64,000 nucleotides of DNA from Hyposmocoma kahamanoa. Its lineage: Eukaryota; Arthropoda; Insecta; Lepidoptera; Cosmopterigidae. Positions 20,395 to 30,528 of the stretch are shown here, in pieces. The number at the start of each line of letters is the position of its first letter. The first letter of the stretch is position 1. A program made the translations under genes and the position numbers. The stretch is taken from NCBI RefSeq assembly GCF_003589595.1, contig NW_020653718.1, positions 3,262,291 to 3,326,290 on the forward strand, given 5' to 3'. The notes beneath the pieces are model-generated. The model did not search any database, was not told where the DNA came from, and saw only the letters and a program-made list of their open reading frames with translations.

Positions 20395-20465
20395 GGTGCA
20401 TGTCCACGGCACCCGTGATACGGGGTTTCCTTAGTACGGGGCTATGAGTGTGCGTTGTAAAAGTC
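20395..20465 (+). mobile_element. SINE-C 3' part
   Basis: GGCACCCGTGATACGGGG and AGTACGGGGCTATGAGTGTG match the SINE-C 3' body. The tRNA part is absent. Confidence 0.65.
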
Positions 20466-20770
20466 GTTGTTGTTAGTGATATAGTTCTGCGAGTTGTATT
20501 TACAAATAATCCTGTATATGTGCCTAATGTAGAGACATTTAAATTATATTTTACTGCCTCATAAAGTATACACACCTGATAGTCTCAAGACCAAAGGTCT
20601 GCCATGAATTTGCTTATAAAAATATATCAAAGCAACATAGTTGTTTAATGTGCAATTTCAAATTATCTACCTGCTGTTTTTATTGCGATTTAATTTACTG
20701 CTAAATCTTTACGCAAAGTTTTTATATGGCAATTTGAATTCGTACCTTTTTATTTTATTTTTTTTATTAT

Positions 20771-20868
20771 AGGAAATGATACAATTTTTTCAAGTCTCAA
20801 TCGCGTATATTATTTATATTTTCAAATAAAACGACGTCTCGGGCCATTTACAGATCCCACAGGTGACA
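20771..20868 (+). repeat. FB-E left arm, diverged
   Basis: AGGAAATGATACAA, AATCGCGTATAT, AAATAAAACGACGTCTCGGG and TTTACAGATCCCAC in order. Only one arm is present. Confidence 0.6.
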
Positions 20869-20884
20869 TCCGTCGGGTCGGATC

Positions 20885-20961
20885 TGTCTGTAACAGTAGC
20901 AGTTTTACGTGAAGCTTTAAATCACAAAGGTCTGAGGGGCACTGCCACTGCTACCCATGTG
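20885..20961 (-). mobile_element. Rep-A, left piece, interrupted by FB-E
   Basis: The GCTTTAAATCACAAAGGTCT and GGGGCACTGCCACTGC blocks. The copy resumes at 21180 on the other side of FB-E, with about 30 bp of the expected sequence missing at the join. Confidence 0.8.
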
Positions 20962-21179
20962 TCGAGTTCTTAGGTTTTCGCGATTGTTACACATAGGAAA
21001 TGAAACTATTTTTCCGGATTTAAATCGCGTATAACCGGTCACCAACCAGTTATAACTGGTTGATGGCTATACCACTTCAATCAACCGTGGCCATGGGACC
21101 TGTACAGGGCCCGAAACGTTGGTTTGTTTGAAAATGCAAATATACGCGATTTAAATCCGGAAAACAGTTTCATTTCCTA
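20962..21179. mobile_element. FB-E foldback element, both arms, nested in Rep-A
   Basis: The left arm runs TCGAGTTCTTAGGTTTTCGC, TTACACATAGGAAATGAAAC, CCGGATTTAAATCGCGTATA. The right arm carries the inverse (TATACGCGATTTAAATCCGG, then GTTTCATTTCCTA). The centre has a second small symmetry (AACCAGTTATAACTGGTT). The element is non-coding, about 218 bp, and can fold along most of its length. The left TCGAGTTCTTAGG extension is not mirrored on the right in this copy. Confidence 0.75.
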
Positions 21180-21290
21180 AATCCCGTGTGCTTGTAATTT
21201 CGCCAGCACCTTTACCCTTCAAAACCGGAACACAGTAATGCTGACATTACTGCTTGGCGGTAGAAATAGGTTAGGTGGCAGTAATTCCCT
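21180..21290 (-). mobile_element. Rep-A, right piece
   Basis: Continues the interrupted copy from CCCGTGTGCTTGTAATTTC through the hairpin (AGTAATG-CTGA-CATTACT) and stops before the 5' terminus. Confidence 0.85.
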
Positions 21291-21403
21291 ATTTAATATA
21301 ATTTTCGGTTAAACAAACTTTCGAACTACCGCGCACCGTTCGCTTGCACTTAATCATTACTGCAATAATATGAAGAAGAAAAATTTTCATTATGATTATT
21401 ATT

Positions 21404-21709
21404 TAGTAGCAGTAAAGCTCCTTGTGAAAGAGTTCGTCCATGGTAGTACTGCCACCTTACCTATTTCTGCCACCAAGCAGTAATGTCAGCATTACTGTGT
21501 TCCGGTTTTGAAGGGTAAGGGTGCTGGTGAAATTACACGTACATGAGGTTTGTCAACTTATGCTTCAGGGTGGCGGGCGCAGTGGCAGTGCCCTTCTGAT
21601 CTTTGTAATAAAAGCTCTGAGTGATTCTGCAACTCTTATGGACAGGCGTGTAGCTTGCCATCAGGCATACGACTTGTTAGTCCCGTCACTTGGTATTATA
21701 AAAAAAAAT
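21404..21709 (+). mobile_element. Rep-A, full-length reference copy
   Basis: About 306 bp. The 5' end is TAGTAGCAGTAAAGCTCCTT. Then come GAAAGAGTTCGTCC, CACCTTACCTATTTCTGCC, the hairpin AGTAATG-TCAG-CATTACT, a GTTCCGGTTTTGAAGGGTAA block, GGTGCTGGTGAAATTACA, TTGTCAACTTATG, GCGGGCGCAGTGGCAGTGCC, CTTTGTAATAAAAGCTCTGA, TTATGGACAGGCGTGTAGC, a CATCAGGCATACGACTTG block, and the 3' end CACTTGGTATTATAAAAAAA. A repeatable 5' terminus with an A-run 3' end suggests a small retroposon mobilised by a LINE. GAGTTCGTCC is weakly B-box-like, but no A box sits at a proper distance, so a tRNA origin is not supported. No open frame is conserved among copies. I could not find a target duplication here. Confidence 0.85.
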
Positions 21710-21727
21710 TAACGCAATAAAATTTTC

Positions 21728-21803
21728 TTCGACCCCATAGGACTTGAACCCACGACCGTACTGCACCGTAGTTAATGCCCTTACCAACTGTGCTAAAGAC
21801 ACA
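21728..21803 (-). mobile_element. tRNA-like module, minus strand (left of a head-to-head pair)
   Basis: On the minus strand: TTAGCACAGTTGGTAAGGGC (A box and D arm), then GTGGGTTCAAGTCCTAT (T arm with B box), then GGGTCG and an AAAATTTTATTG tail. The D stem is imperfect and no clean anticodon stem is visible, so it is a SINE head or tRNA pseudogene. Confidence 0.65.
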
Positions 21804-21830
21804 TAGGAGAATTTAGACAATTCGATAACT

Positions 21831-21902
21831 TGACCCGTAGCTCAGTTGGTAAGAGCAACACAACAATGCAGCATGGCCGTGGGTTCAAGACCCATCGAGT
21901 CC
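21831..21902 (+). mobile_element. tRNA-like module, plus strand (right of the pair)
   Basis: 72 bp: a GACCCGT acceptor strand pairs with GAGTC at five of seven positions; the D stem GCTC/GAGC is perfect around AGTTGGTAA; the T stem GTGGG/CCCAT encloses TTCAAGA. The anticodon stem does not form, so it is not a functional tRNA. The AATAAAATTTTT tail resembles that of the inverted module 30 bp to the left; the two point away from each other. Confidence 0.65.
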
Positions 21903-21931
21903 AATAAAATTTTTCAGTAATCGACTAAAAA

Positions 21932-22200
21932 GTGTTGATTGAGAAGTCATATTACAAAATTGAAGACTACATGTTAGATAAAGATGTATGGACAGACGAC
22001 ACGGCTCCAGAATCCACACAAATTTGATTCAAACTGCATGCCAAAGCATTTAAGTTTATTCGAAAAGAGCAATTCCTAGAGTTTCTTGCTCGTTCTTTTC
22101 AGGGAAGTCAGCGTAGTGATCGAGCGGTAGCTTAAATGTGACGTTTTCAAGTGTACATTTAATTTACCTATATAATAAACTCTTTGAGTTTCAGGTTGAG
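21932..22200 (+). pseudogene. 5'-truncated LINE: last ORF2 codons plus 3' UTR
   Basis: The frame reads EKSYYKIEDYMLDKDVWTDD then TAPESTQI and a stop at about 22026. The peptide is nearly the same as the end of the 61-kb LINE. The UTR follows in matching order (GAAAAGAGCAATTCCTAGAG, GAAGTCAGCGTAGTGA, AAATGTGACGTTTTCAAGTG) and ends in a GAGTTTCAGGTTGAGTTTC tail. Confidence 0.8.
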
Positions 22201-22204
22201 TTTC

Positions 22205-22555
22205 GAATCCAGAGCAAAATTCATCTATTATAAACGGTACTTTCCAAATTTTACCATCATCATGTAATGGTTTTTATACTGAATAACAGCTAAGTATAAA
22301 AGGTCTACAGCGATTAAGTGTAGATATTTATTATCAGTAATGCATCGTAAAATCGATGCTTAACCCCTTTTCCGTTCTGGAAGTCGTAAGCGTACGACGA
22401 GATGGGATAACACAGTATAACTATTGTAAACAGTACTGTTGGTAGAGGTATAATGATATCATGTTTAGGTTGAGGCTGCAGGGACGTATAGAATTCACAT
22501 TACACATTGAACAGGAAAGTATTAAGGAAATTTTAACTTTTAAAAAAGTCAACTT
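22205..22555. other. AT-rich unassigned stretch
   Basis: Nothing recognisable. Confidence 0.4.
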
Positions 22556-22561
22556 GTTTAT

Positions 22562-22722
22562 AACGCACACACTCAACATAACCCCGCACTAGGGAAACCC
22601 TGTGTCGCGGGTGCCATGGAGAGAAATAAATGTAGGCCATATAAATATTTCTCCCGGCCCGGGAATCGAACCTGGGACCTCTGCGTGGCAGTCATGATAA
22701 CCGTTCGGCCACTGAGTTATCT
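22562..22722 (-). mobile_element. SINE-C copy
   Basis: In reverse: a tRNA-like head with GTGGCCGAACGGTTATCATG (A-box region) and GGTTCGATTCCCGGG (B box), then AGAAATATTTATATGGCC and the terminal CGACACAGGGTTTCCCTAGT block. It has the best-preserved B box of the family here. Confidence 0.75.
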
Positions 22723-22743
22723 AAAACAAAGTTTTGTTATAAA

Positions 22744-22951
22744 CAAAAACCGACCTCGAAAGTCCGTGGAATGTCATCTGTTTGCCAAGTTTTATTGAAA
22801 TCGGTTACCGAAAAGTGCACGAAACCGGATTCATCCCCTAGTTTGCCACCCCTAGAGGTGGAATATTTTCTTTAAACTTAAATGGAACAATACTGAGGTT
22901 CCAGCATAAAAGCATCATCAATATCTCCTTTTTTGAAGCCGGTTTAAAAAC
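22744..22951. repeat. H repeat, copy 1
   Basis: Bounded by AAAACCGACCTCGAAAG on the left and GAAGCCGGTTTAAAAA on the right, which are short inverted ends. The interior has TTTGCCAAGTTTTATTGAAA, a CCGGATTCATCCCCTAGTTT block and CACCCCTAGAGGTGGAATAT. This is the full model for the other H copies. Non-coding; mechanism of spread unknown to me. Confidence 0.7.
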
Positions 22952-22954
22952 GGT

Positions 22955-24800
22955 GGAGTTTTGCTTAAAAAATATTTTTATTTAGTCAATACATTTCATT
23001 GAAAAACCTCAGTAAATTGTACCAAAACGGATTTTACAACTTATAAGGCAAAGACAAAGTTAACTTAACACTTTTCTTCACACTTATCTGCTCAGAACCT
23101 AAAGATCGTTTAGAGGGTCAGGTATCTTCGTGCATTGACAGTACAGTTGCCTTACTTACTGCTCACCATAACTGTACAAGCTGTAGTCATTATAAAGTTT
23201 TGGTGTTAATATACCTGAGAGAATATCTAGGAAGACATCTTGCGTGATATACTTACAGCAGTGATGGAATTGCTTCTGCTAACTCGATAACGGACGCTAA
23301 ACTGGGCGGTTTCTTACCTGAAAATATAACGGAAACTTATGTTAATAACTCGGCTAGACATTTTTATGAGACGATACAAATTTTTCCCGTACTAATTCGG
23401 TTCATTTTGCTTGGGTGATATTGGGATACCATACGTGTTCTATTTCGTTCAGTTGATATGATTAAAAATCATTGGTATATATGATGTACCTATTGAATAC
23501 AGCGGTATTCTTGTAAAATTTTGAGGTAAATAAAATCAGTGTACATGCTCAATTTTAACCTATATATTTTTTTCAAAGTGATTGATACAACAGTTTCACT
23601 GTTATGTTATTTGAAGTTGTATAGACTTTAAAGAGTTATTCCTAAAGCAGTTACTTCAAAGCTCAAGCAGTTTTCATAATGTTAACACCTGCCACGCGTT
23701 CTAGAGGCAAAATATGTCCTAAACGAGTTTGGTATTTGTTTTTGAATTTAAAACTTTTAAAGTGGTGGATGAAAACACAGCTGCGCAGTCTGGCTTTAGG
23801 ACGCTACAGTACGGAAATTGTTACGGACACCGTGAGGTTTTAGGACGTGTGGCAGGTAAATTAAATGTATCAAGATACCACGTCGTCGCTCAGCAACCAA
23901 CACCGTTCAAGTCGAAAAATGGCAATTTTTACTTTTGAACGTTGCTCAAGTCCAAATAAAAAATTTACAACCAACACATATACAATTATGTGTCCATAAA
24001 TAGAGCACATAATAATACCATTATTAGATCAGAAAATCTTGTATGCAATAATATTAGTGCAGTTATTTCACTCTTATTTAAAACTACTTCAATTTACTTG
24101 AACGGAGTTGTTTGCTAAGCGACGATATGTCATTTTATATTTTGACAGTATTGAGTCAAACCAGTTGTGGTTTTTACGATACCATACGTATTGGAAAATG
24201 TAATTGACATATGTGTAAAATAAATAAATATATGTAATTTTGTCAATTTAAAGGAATTAGAACCAAATGTCTCGTATCCATTAAACAAAAGTAACATAGA
24301 AGGGTATGTTTAATAAAACTTATTTTTATGTCCACATTTCCCCGCATGACAGTGTACAATAAACTGAAAGTCACAAAGCAGCGCGCACGCACGCCACTGA
24401 TGAAGTTTTCGTGTCGGCCGCGCTGCGCAATTTCCTTAAACGACGGCCCATGTTGGAATTTGAGCTTCTTAACCGATAATTTTTATACGCTAGATATTAC
24501 CGTGAACCCTTTTATGTAGCCGGGAGTGTACACCACACATTAAACTGCCATTTCTCAATATTTATATTTTGTGCCGTAGGTAAACGAAGTTAAGGTTTAA
24601 TTTCCAACATCATTGTTATCGATAGTCCTCATCGTATGATTGTGCCTTCACGGCTTATGGGGTTATGACATTGAACGTGAGCTGGCATTGACAGGTTAAA
24701 AGATTTTTTAATACTCCAGCGTTTGGTCCATCCATTATGAAAAGTGGTAACCATGGTATATTTTGCGAGTTTGTTTTTGTGGAGGAAAGTTTTATTCATA
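22955..24800. other. Mostly single-copy stretch
   Basis: Contains an ATTTTTCCCGTACTAATTCG/GTTCATTTTGCTTGG word (23382-23415) repeated in reverse at 43440-43490, a diverged I repeat (23565-23640), and two 63-69-codon plus frames without known domains (23729-23938, 24328-24519). No gene is supported. Confidence 0.4.
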
Positions 24801-24810
24801 ATTTGGTTTT

Positions 24811-24889
24811 AACGACTTTTTAGCCGTAGCGCCATCTATGAGAAATCTATGAAAGTATTTCGTCACCCAATTCGGTACCTTTACAGCTA
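24811..24889 (-). mobile_element. SINE-B head only, without tRNA module
   Basis: In reverse: ATAGCTGTAAAGGTACCG, GGTGACGAAATACTTTCATA, GATTTCTCATAGATGGCGCT and GGCTAAAAAGTCGTT. It stops before the tRNA-like module, so the head also exists separately. Confidence 0.7.
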
Positions 24890-24946
24890 TGGAATGGTAA
24901 ACTTATTTGTCGGATGTAATAGCTACCAATCTTCAATATTTTTTAT

Positions 24947-25231
24947 TTTATTATAATATCAAGGGACAGGACGAACAAGTTGTGCTGGTGTTAAGTAACA
25001 CGCCTGTCCATAACAGTTGCAATGCCACTCAGAGCTTATAAATCGCTAAGATCTGAGGGCACTGCCACTGCGCCCGTCACCCTGAGACATAAGTTGACAA
25101 GTCCCATGTGCCTGTAATTTCACCAGTACCCTCACCCTCCAAAACCGGAAAGCAATAACGCCCACATTACTGCTTGGCGGCAGAAATAGGTAAGGTGGTA
25201 GTGCTTCCCTGGACCAAATCTTTCACAAAGA
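24947..25231 (-). mobile_element. Rep-A, near full length
   Basis: 3' end TTATAATATCAAGGGACAGG (reverse of the A-run end) to CTTTCACAAAG near the 5' end. The hairpin stem is weakened (GCAATAACG vs CATTACT). Confidence 0.85.
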
Positions 25232-25557
25232 AGTAATCGCTCACTCCCATTAACAAAGGTTTAATATGGCTAAACCTAACAATTAATATATTATATTTTT
25301 GCAACAACATATCCTGCATCCAATATCAGATCGCAATTATAGCTCACACCAGTCGCAAAGCGAGCCGGTAGTTATCTACAATTAAAAGTTTAATTAAATC
25401 AGCTGATCTAATTACTCCGGTAATTAACTGATCGGGATCTTATGGAGCCAGTTTTTCTGCTTCAATAGTTGTCTGTGTTGCTATATTAGCAGGTACAACC
25501 ACTTCGAGCTGGTCTTGGACAGGCGAACCTGCAGGTATAAATATGGATTAATAATTT

Positions 25558-25760
25558 AAGTAGCTAGGAACTACTCCTAAATTATCTATTTCTGCCGACA
25601 AGCAGTGTGGGTATTATTGCGTTTTGGTTTGAAGGATGCTAGTGAGATTACAGGCACATGGGTCTTGTCAACTTGTCTCAGATACAGAAAGCTCTGAGTG
25701 GCACTGCGATTGCTGTGGACAGGCGTATCGACTTGTTCCCGATCCCTTGATATCATAAAC
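25558..25760 (+). mobile_element. Rep-A copy with deletions
   Basis: AATTATCTATTTCTGCCG to CCTTGATATCATAAAC. The GTGACGGGCGCAGTGG segment is missing. Confidence 0.8.
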
Positions 25761-25796
25761 AAATATTAAAACAATGGAGGAAGAATTTCAGAAGCA

Positions 25797-25890
25797 GTCA
25801 AATTCTTCGAGAAAGACTTCGTACAAGGAAGCATTGCCACTGTACCAATTTCTGGCATCAATCAGTAACGTGAGCATAACAGAGTGAAGA
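25797..25890 (+). mobile_element. Rep-A 5' part, diverged
   Basis: TTCTTCGAGAAAGACTTCGT and CATTGCCACTGTACCAATTT, then AGTAACGTGAGCATAAC. It lies 40 bp after the previous copy in the same orientation. Confidence 0.6.
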
Positions 25891-26026
25891 CGAAATGGAA
25901 GTCAAAACAGAAGACAGTCTGCCATTTCCATTATCAGGTCAGCTCTAGGTGACCATAAAATTTTACTTTCAATGGAATTACACCTACATGCCAAGTTTGA
26001 AATCGAAATTGAATTCGATTAACGGA

Positions 26027-26426
26027 NNNNNNNNNNNNNNNNNNNNNNNNNNNNNNNNNNNNNNNNNNNNNNNNNNNNNNNNNNNNNNNNNNNNNNNNNN
26101 NNNNNNNNNNNNNNNNNNNNNNNNNNNNNNNNNNNNNNNNNNNNNNNNNNNNNNNNNNNNNNNNNNNNNNNNNNNNNNNNNNNNNNNNNNNNNNNNNNNN
26201 NNNNNNNNNNNNNNNNNNNNNNNNNNNNNNNNNNNNNNNNNNNNNNNNNNNNNNNNNNNNNNNNNNNNNNNNNNNNNNNNNNNNNNNNNNNNNNNNNNNN
26301 NNNNNNNNNNNNNNNNNNNNNNNNNNNNNNNNNNNNNNNNNNNNNNNNNNNNNNNNNNNNNNNNNNNNNNNNNNNNNNNNNNNNNNNNNNNNNNNNNNNN
26401 NNNNNNNNNNNNNNNNNNNNNNNNNN
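26027..26426. other. Assembly gap (400 N)
   Basis: Exactly 400 undetermined bases. A round size suggests an estimated or default gap. Frames that cross it are meaningless. Confidence 0.99.
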
Positions 26427-27026
26427 GTGTACACCTTTTCCATAGTAATTATTTGCTTTAAACTGCACTAATTTATTCCGCCTTACTCTTCTAGTCATGT
26501 AGCTATTCTGAAGCCTAACTTTATAATTATCACTGAAGTAATTTTCCGACACTAAAAACAAAAAAAAATAAAACACCTGCTCTTAATTTACATTAGTATG
26601 ACCTTACGGTAACTAAATAAGTCATTGTATTCTGTGCCATTGCATTTTTGTTAAATTTTTTCATACTAAATGTTTTACCAGCCTAATTTGTAACTTTCTG
26701 ATTTCTTTTAGATAACTAGCAAAATAAACTATGTTTTATATTTCCAACGCAACAATAACGTGTAATACACCTGAATAACTAGCATTTCTCTACTGGTAAA
26801 GGATAATGTGACGTCTAGATTTGTTGTCTAAGCAGTCACTATTCTCCGTTCCCAGTTTACGTAACGGCTCGATGCTAGTTTAAACCGGGTCGCGACAGGT
26901 TGCGCCCGCGCCGACGCGCTGGGAAAATGATCTATGGCGATATTGCTGGACGAGAAAATGTATGGATTTTAGTTGGAGATTATTTAGTGCCTTATATGAC
27001 TTTCTAAACAGACCTGTGCTCAGTAG
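26427..27026. other. AT-rich unassigned stretch with CpG-rich patch
   Basis: Positions about 26880-26945 are CpG-rich (CGGGTCGCGACAGG, GCGCCCGCGCCGACGCGC) in otherwise AT-rich sequence. No gene attached. Confidence 0.4.
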
Positions 27027-27034
27027 ATTGTACA

Positions 27035-27320
27035 CATTGACTTACAAATAAATGGACGACGGGTCTAATACAAAAACCACGAAAAAAATGTCCCAAGTCA
27101 ACCTATTTAAACGTAGTGACATGTAAAGGAATATGAAAAAGCTAAAACGTTGAATTTAAATTGTAATGTCATCGCAGTACTGTCTAATTTTGCTTGCTTC
27201 GCTGCCAGTCGAACAAACGAAGACTAAAGCGTGAATGACGCTCTGTATACGATTTTAACGCCCTATAAGTTCGGACACTTTTTAGCGCGGACCTGACGTC
27301 CATATAATTGTAAGTCAATG
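27035..27320 (+). mobile_element. MITE-G copy 1, 286 bp, with perfect 8-bp target duplication
   Basis: Terminal inverted repeats begin CATTGACTTACAA and extend to 31 bp with three mismatches, ending at CGGGTC. It is flanked by ATTGTACA on both sides (27027-27034 and 27321-27328). No coding capacity. An 8-bp duplication fits hAT and P superfamilies; a 31-bp TIR beginning with CAT is the P-element pattern, and hAT ends more often begin CAG. I infer a non-autonomous P-type element. The sequence is nearly identical in all four copies, so it spread recently. Confidence 0.85.
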
Positions 27321-27329
27321 ATTGTACAT

Positions 27330-29160
27330 GATACTTTCCATAAATGCGGTTACGTTAATCACTTCAGTAATAATTAAATACACTTACTTATTATTTATAA
27401 TAGTAAATTATAATTATATCAGGTAAGAAACAAAATTATGCACGAATAGATAATTTCATAATTAAAATAGTGTATTGTTTATTCAAGACTTTTGCGAGCG
27501 ACAGTCTAGGGTGTTAGCGGAAGAGGAAAGTGCAGAGTTTATAACTAACAGTATGAAGATAATCTACAAGTATAATTCGAGCCGTTTCAAGCTGCACACA
27601 GCTTGAGCCAGGCTGTATGATGAGCTGTGAACCTTGTCTCAAGTGAATATATGATTCAATGAATTTGAATTACGTACGGTTAACTACACGTCCAATAAAT
27701 AGCATTATACGAAATTTAAATTCAAAATATATTTATTTCGTAGGTAAGTAAATTGCAATTGATATCGTAGAAAAACGTATCACACATTCCTAAGGCAAAT
27801 TTCCCGAGAAAAAAGAGAAAAATATGCTATTCAAATATCTTTTTTAAATTTTTTACTGAGGAATTATTTTTTTATTCAAGAAATCCTAAATTTTATTGTG
27901 ATTGAGATTACGAGCTTTTAATTTGCGCAGCAAACGAGTCTAAGCTTTTTTAAGACAACTTCCTGATTAATTGGATGCTTTTTGAGATAGGTCACATTTT
28001 CGAAAGTGCAGCGAGCAAGCTTCTTGGCGTCTACTCAAATTGCGCAATATACGAAATTAATTAAATCTGAAATTAGAATAAACAATACAATGCAGTAGGT
28101 CGTAATTAAAATGAAATTTAGAATTTCAATCTGTGGTAAAAATATTCAAAACTTTCGTGCGCAAATTAGCGATATTTGAAAAAAGAAAAAAAGCTGCGGT
28201 AGGAAATCGGCATTCGGCCTACTTTCTTGTCCTAACAAGAATATATCCAAAGTATGTTTATTTCATGGATAAGTTAAAAGAGAGACAGAGCGGTGATAGT
28301 CCAGTGAGACCTAGTCCGACGGTTCGAAGCCCTGTGGCGGCACGTACCTGTTTGTGAAGGTTTGATTACTATACCTTTTGCGAACAGTGAACGCCGAAGG
28401 TGTGAGTGAAGACCCGTACGCAACAGTAGGGTGAATTGAATGAACAGGGGTACAAGTAAATAGTATTATGTGTTCATATTATTAATATAAAAAACTAGAA
28501 TATTTATACTAAAGTCAATTTCCTACAACAATACCTATGTATAAGTACACAAGTACGTTATAATGAAGACCGGCTTTTTTCCCGGCACTACGGGATTGGA
28601 TGCAATCTCGTTAATTCATATAATCATACTGCGTAGAAGCTGCGCCCCCAGATTCCAAATAACTGTTGTAGAGTTATAATCCAAATATAGTAGACTTGAT
28701 TTTTTATTTTTTTCACCTTAAGATTACTGTGCAGTAAGTTGTTGACGCGGAGGGAAATGAATACATTTAATTTATAGTCTGTGGAGATAAATTCATATTT
28801 CAAGTTTTATTAATCGCCTTCGCCACGAATAATAGTAAATTGATTAAAACTTAATTACTAGAATCCGTTAAAACCCACGGTAGCCTAATAAAATTGACTT
28901 ACCGCCCCTCGAATCGATGCTTGCACCTCGGAATTTTTCGGAATTTATGTGGGAAATTTAGCACGAACTTTTCAGAAACCTGCACGAGGGTTCAGAACCA
29001 CACTCAGAAAACGTGTGAAGACGGACTATAGCCTAAATTCTCGGCTATGCCCAGCAGCGGGATGTATAAATGGGTTGATGATTGACCTAGAATCATCAGC
29101 GTCGTAGTTTTGCTAAGCTGCAGGACAGCGCTAAATCAGGTCCTTTTTGTTGACACGTTA
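27330..29160. other. Repeat-poor stretch
   Basis: About 1.8 kb without a recognised mobile element. The 74-codon plus frame at 28133-28357 has a basic N-terminus and no known domain. Together with 35.9-37.4 kb this is one of the few stretches that look single-copy. Confidence 0.4.
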
Positions 29161-29176
29161 AACTTTACACTTCGAA

Positions 29177-29462
29177 TATTGACTTACAATTATATGGACG
29201 TCGGGTCCGCGCTAAAAAGTGTCCGAACTTATAGGGCGTTAAAATCGTATACAGAGCGTCATTCACGCTCAAGTCTTCGTTTGTTTGACTGACAGCGAAG
29301 CAAGCAAAATTAGACAGTACTGCGATGACATTACAATTTAAATTCAACGTTTTAGCTTTTTCATATTTCTTGACATGTCACTACGTTTAAATAGGTTGAT
29401 TTGGGACATTTTTTTCGTGGTTTTTGTATTAGACCCGTCGTCCGTTTATTTGTAAGTCAATG
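29177..29462 (-). mobile_element. MITE-G copy 2, 286 bp, opposite orientation
   Basis: Same length as copy 1 and inverted. The outermost base on the left is T instead of C. The duplication ACTTCGAA is perfect (29169-29176 and 29463-29470). The two 60-codon frames crossing it are repeat shadows. Confidence 0.85.
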
Positions 29463-29503
29463 ACTTCGAAACAATATGACATTTTGCAAACCTAGAGTAG
29501 CCT

Positions 29504-29697
29504 TTTTAAACCGACTCCAATTTGTGAACCGATTTTGAAGAATATTTTTGTTTGATGAAAACAGGGCACCTCTTTATTGGTTCCATTCAAATTTGAATAA
29601 AATATTCCACCCCTAAAGGCGGCAAACTAGAGAAAGGATGACACCGGTTCCGCGCACTTTCCGGTAACGGCTTTCAATAAAACTTAGCAAATAGATA
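29504..29697. repeat. H repeat, copy 2
   Basis: Inverted relative to copy 1: TTAAACCGACTCC, GTGAACCGATTTTGAAGAAT, AATATTCCACCCCTAAAGGC and CTTTCCGGTAACGG. Confidence 0.7.
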
Positions 29698-29859
29698 CAA
29701 TCCATGAATATTAACTAAAACTAATGAGATGGTTAGTTTTGGTGGTTAGTGATGGGTAGACCGTTTGTGACGTGTGGTTAGCGTAAACGAGACTTTAGAA
29801 AGTGTCCTTGTTAGTGTAGTGTGCAATTCTGATATGACTTTAATAAAAATGAAGCAAAC

Positions 29860-30065
29860 GAGGGTAGTTTCTCGCCGACGCCGCCGCCTGCGCCCGTACT
29901 GAGTGTTCCGGCTGCCAGGGCTTTGGCGCGCAGTTTCCGTCGAGTCACAGCCGCGGAATCTCGTGATTAACGACCACGAATTGGCTCGAAACATGTCGAG
30001 CAAAAATTGGACTTAAATACGTGAGTTATCCGTTATTTTAGTTAATACGTTTGAATCTCACGGTG
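29860..30065. other. CpG-rich patch with CGAAACATGTCGAGC motif
   Basis: Very GC-rich at 29870-29955 (GACGCCGCCGCCTGCGCCCG), followed by TGGCTCGAAACATGTCGAGC and ACGTGAGTTATCCGTT. I remember similar words as a dispersed lepidopteran repeat. No second copy in this window. The 85-codon minus frame here is of low complexity. Confidence 0.4.
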
Positions 30066-30109
30066 GTTTTCAATTTAATAATTCCATGCATTTTTGAAGT
30101 CGTTTTTTT

Positions 30110-30345
30110 TTATAACTGGGTGACGAAATACTTAAGATTTCTCATAGACGGCTAAAAAGTCGATGAAAAAGTAAAATACGAAAGACACGACAAGAAATAC
30201 ATAGAAGAATTCGTGAGATCCGCTGGTTCGTTCCGTGGCTTAGTTGGTATAGCGTCTGCTAGGAGACGTCGGTTCAAATCCGGCCGGATCGAAGGAATTT
30301 TTTCTGAGTATTCGATCTTTGTATTTATAATTATAAGTAATTATT
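30110..30345 (+). mobile_element. SINE-B, plus-strand copy
   Basis: The head begins at AACTGGGTGACGAAATACTT, so its outer part is missing. The tRNA-like module is at 30222-30296: D arm GGCTTAGTTGGTATAGC, T arm GTCGG/CCGGC around TTCAAAT. The tail is GGATCGAAGGAATTTTTTCT to TATAATTATAAG, where the copy ends. This end is probably the true 3' terminus, since the 2.1- and 55.3-kb copies stop there as well. Confidence 0.8.
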
Positions 30346-30528
30346 TCTACCCTTGTACCTGTATCAAGCTTGTTTGTAAGTTTATAACTTTTTGTAATTC
30401 AACAAACTTGTTAAGTGTACACACAATTTCGCAAGATTGGATTACGCTGTCTTAATGTATTACGAATGTTAATATTTTAAATTATGCAGTACGAAACCAC
30501 ACTGGCTACATTATCATGTGGAGATTTA

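Noticed and set aside
21831..21902. Functional tRNA gene
   Set aside because: D and T arms form, but the anticodon stem does not and the acceptor stem has mismatches.
25934..26576. Three long frames of 169-185 codons
   Set aside because: They run through the 400-N gap; nearly all residues are undetermined.
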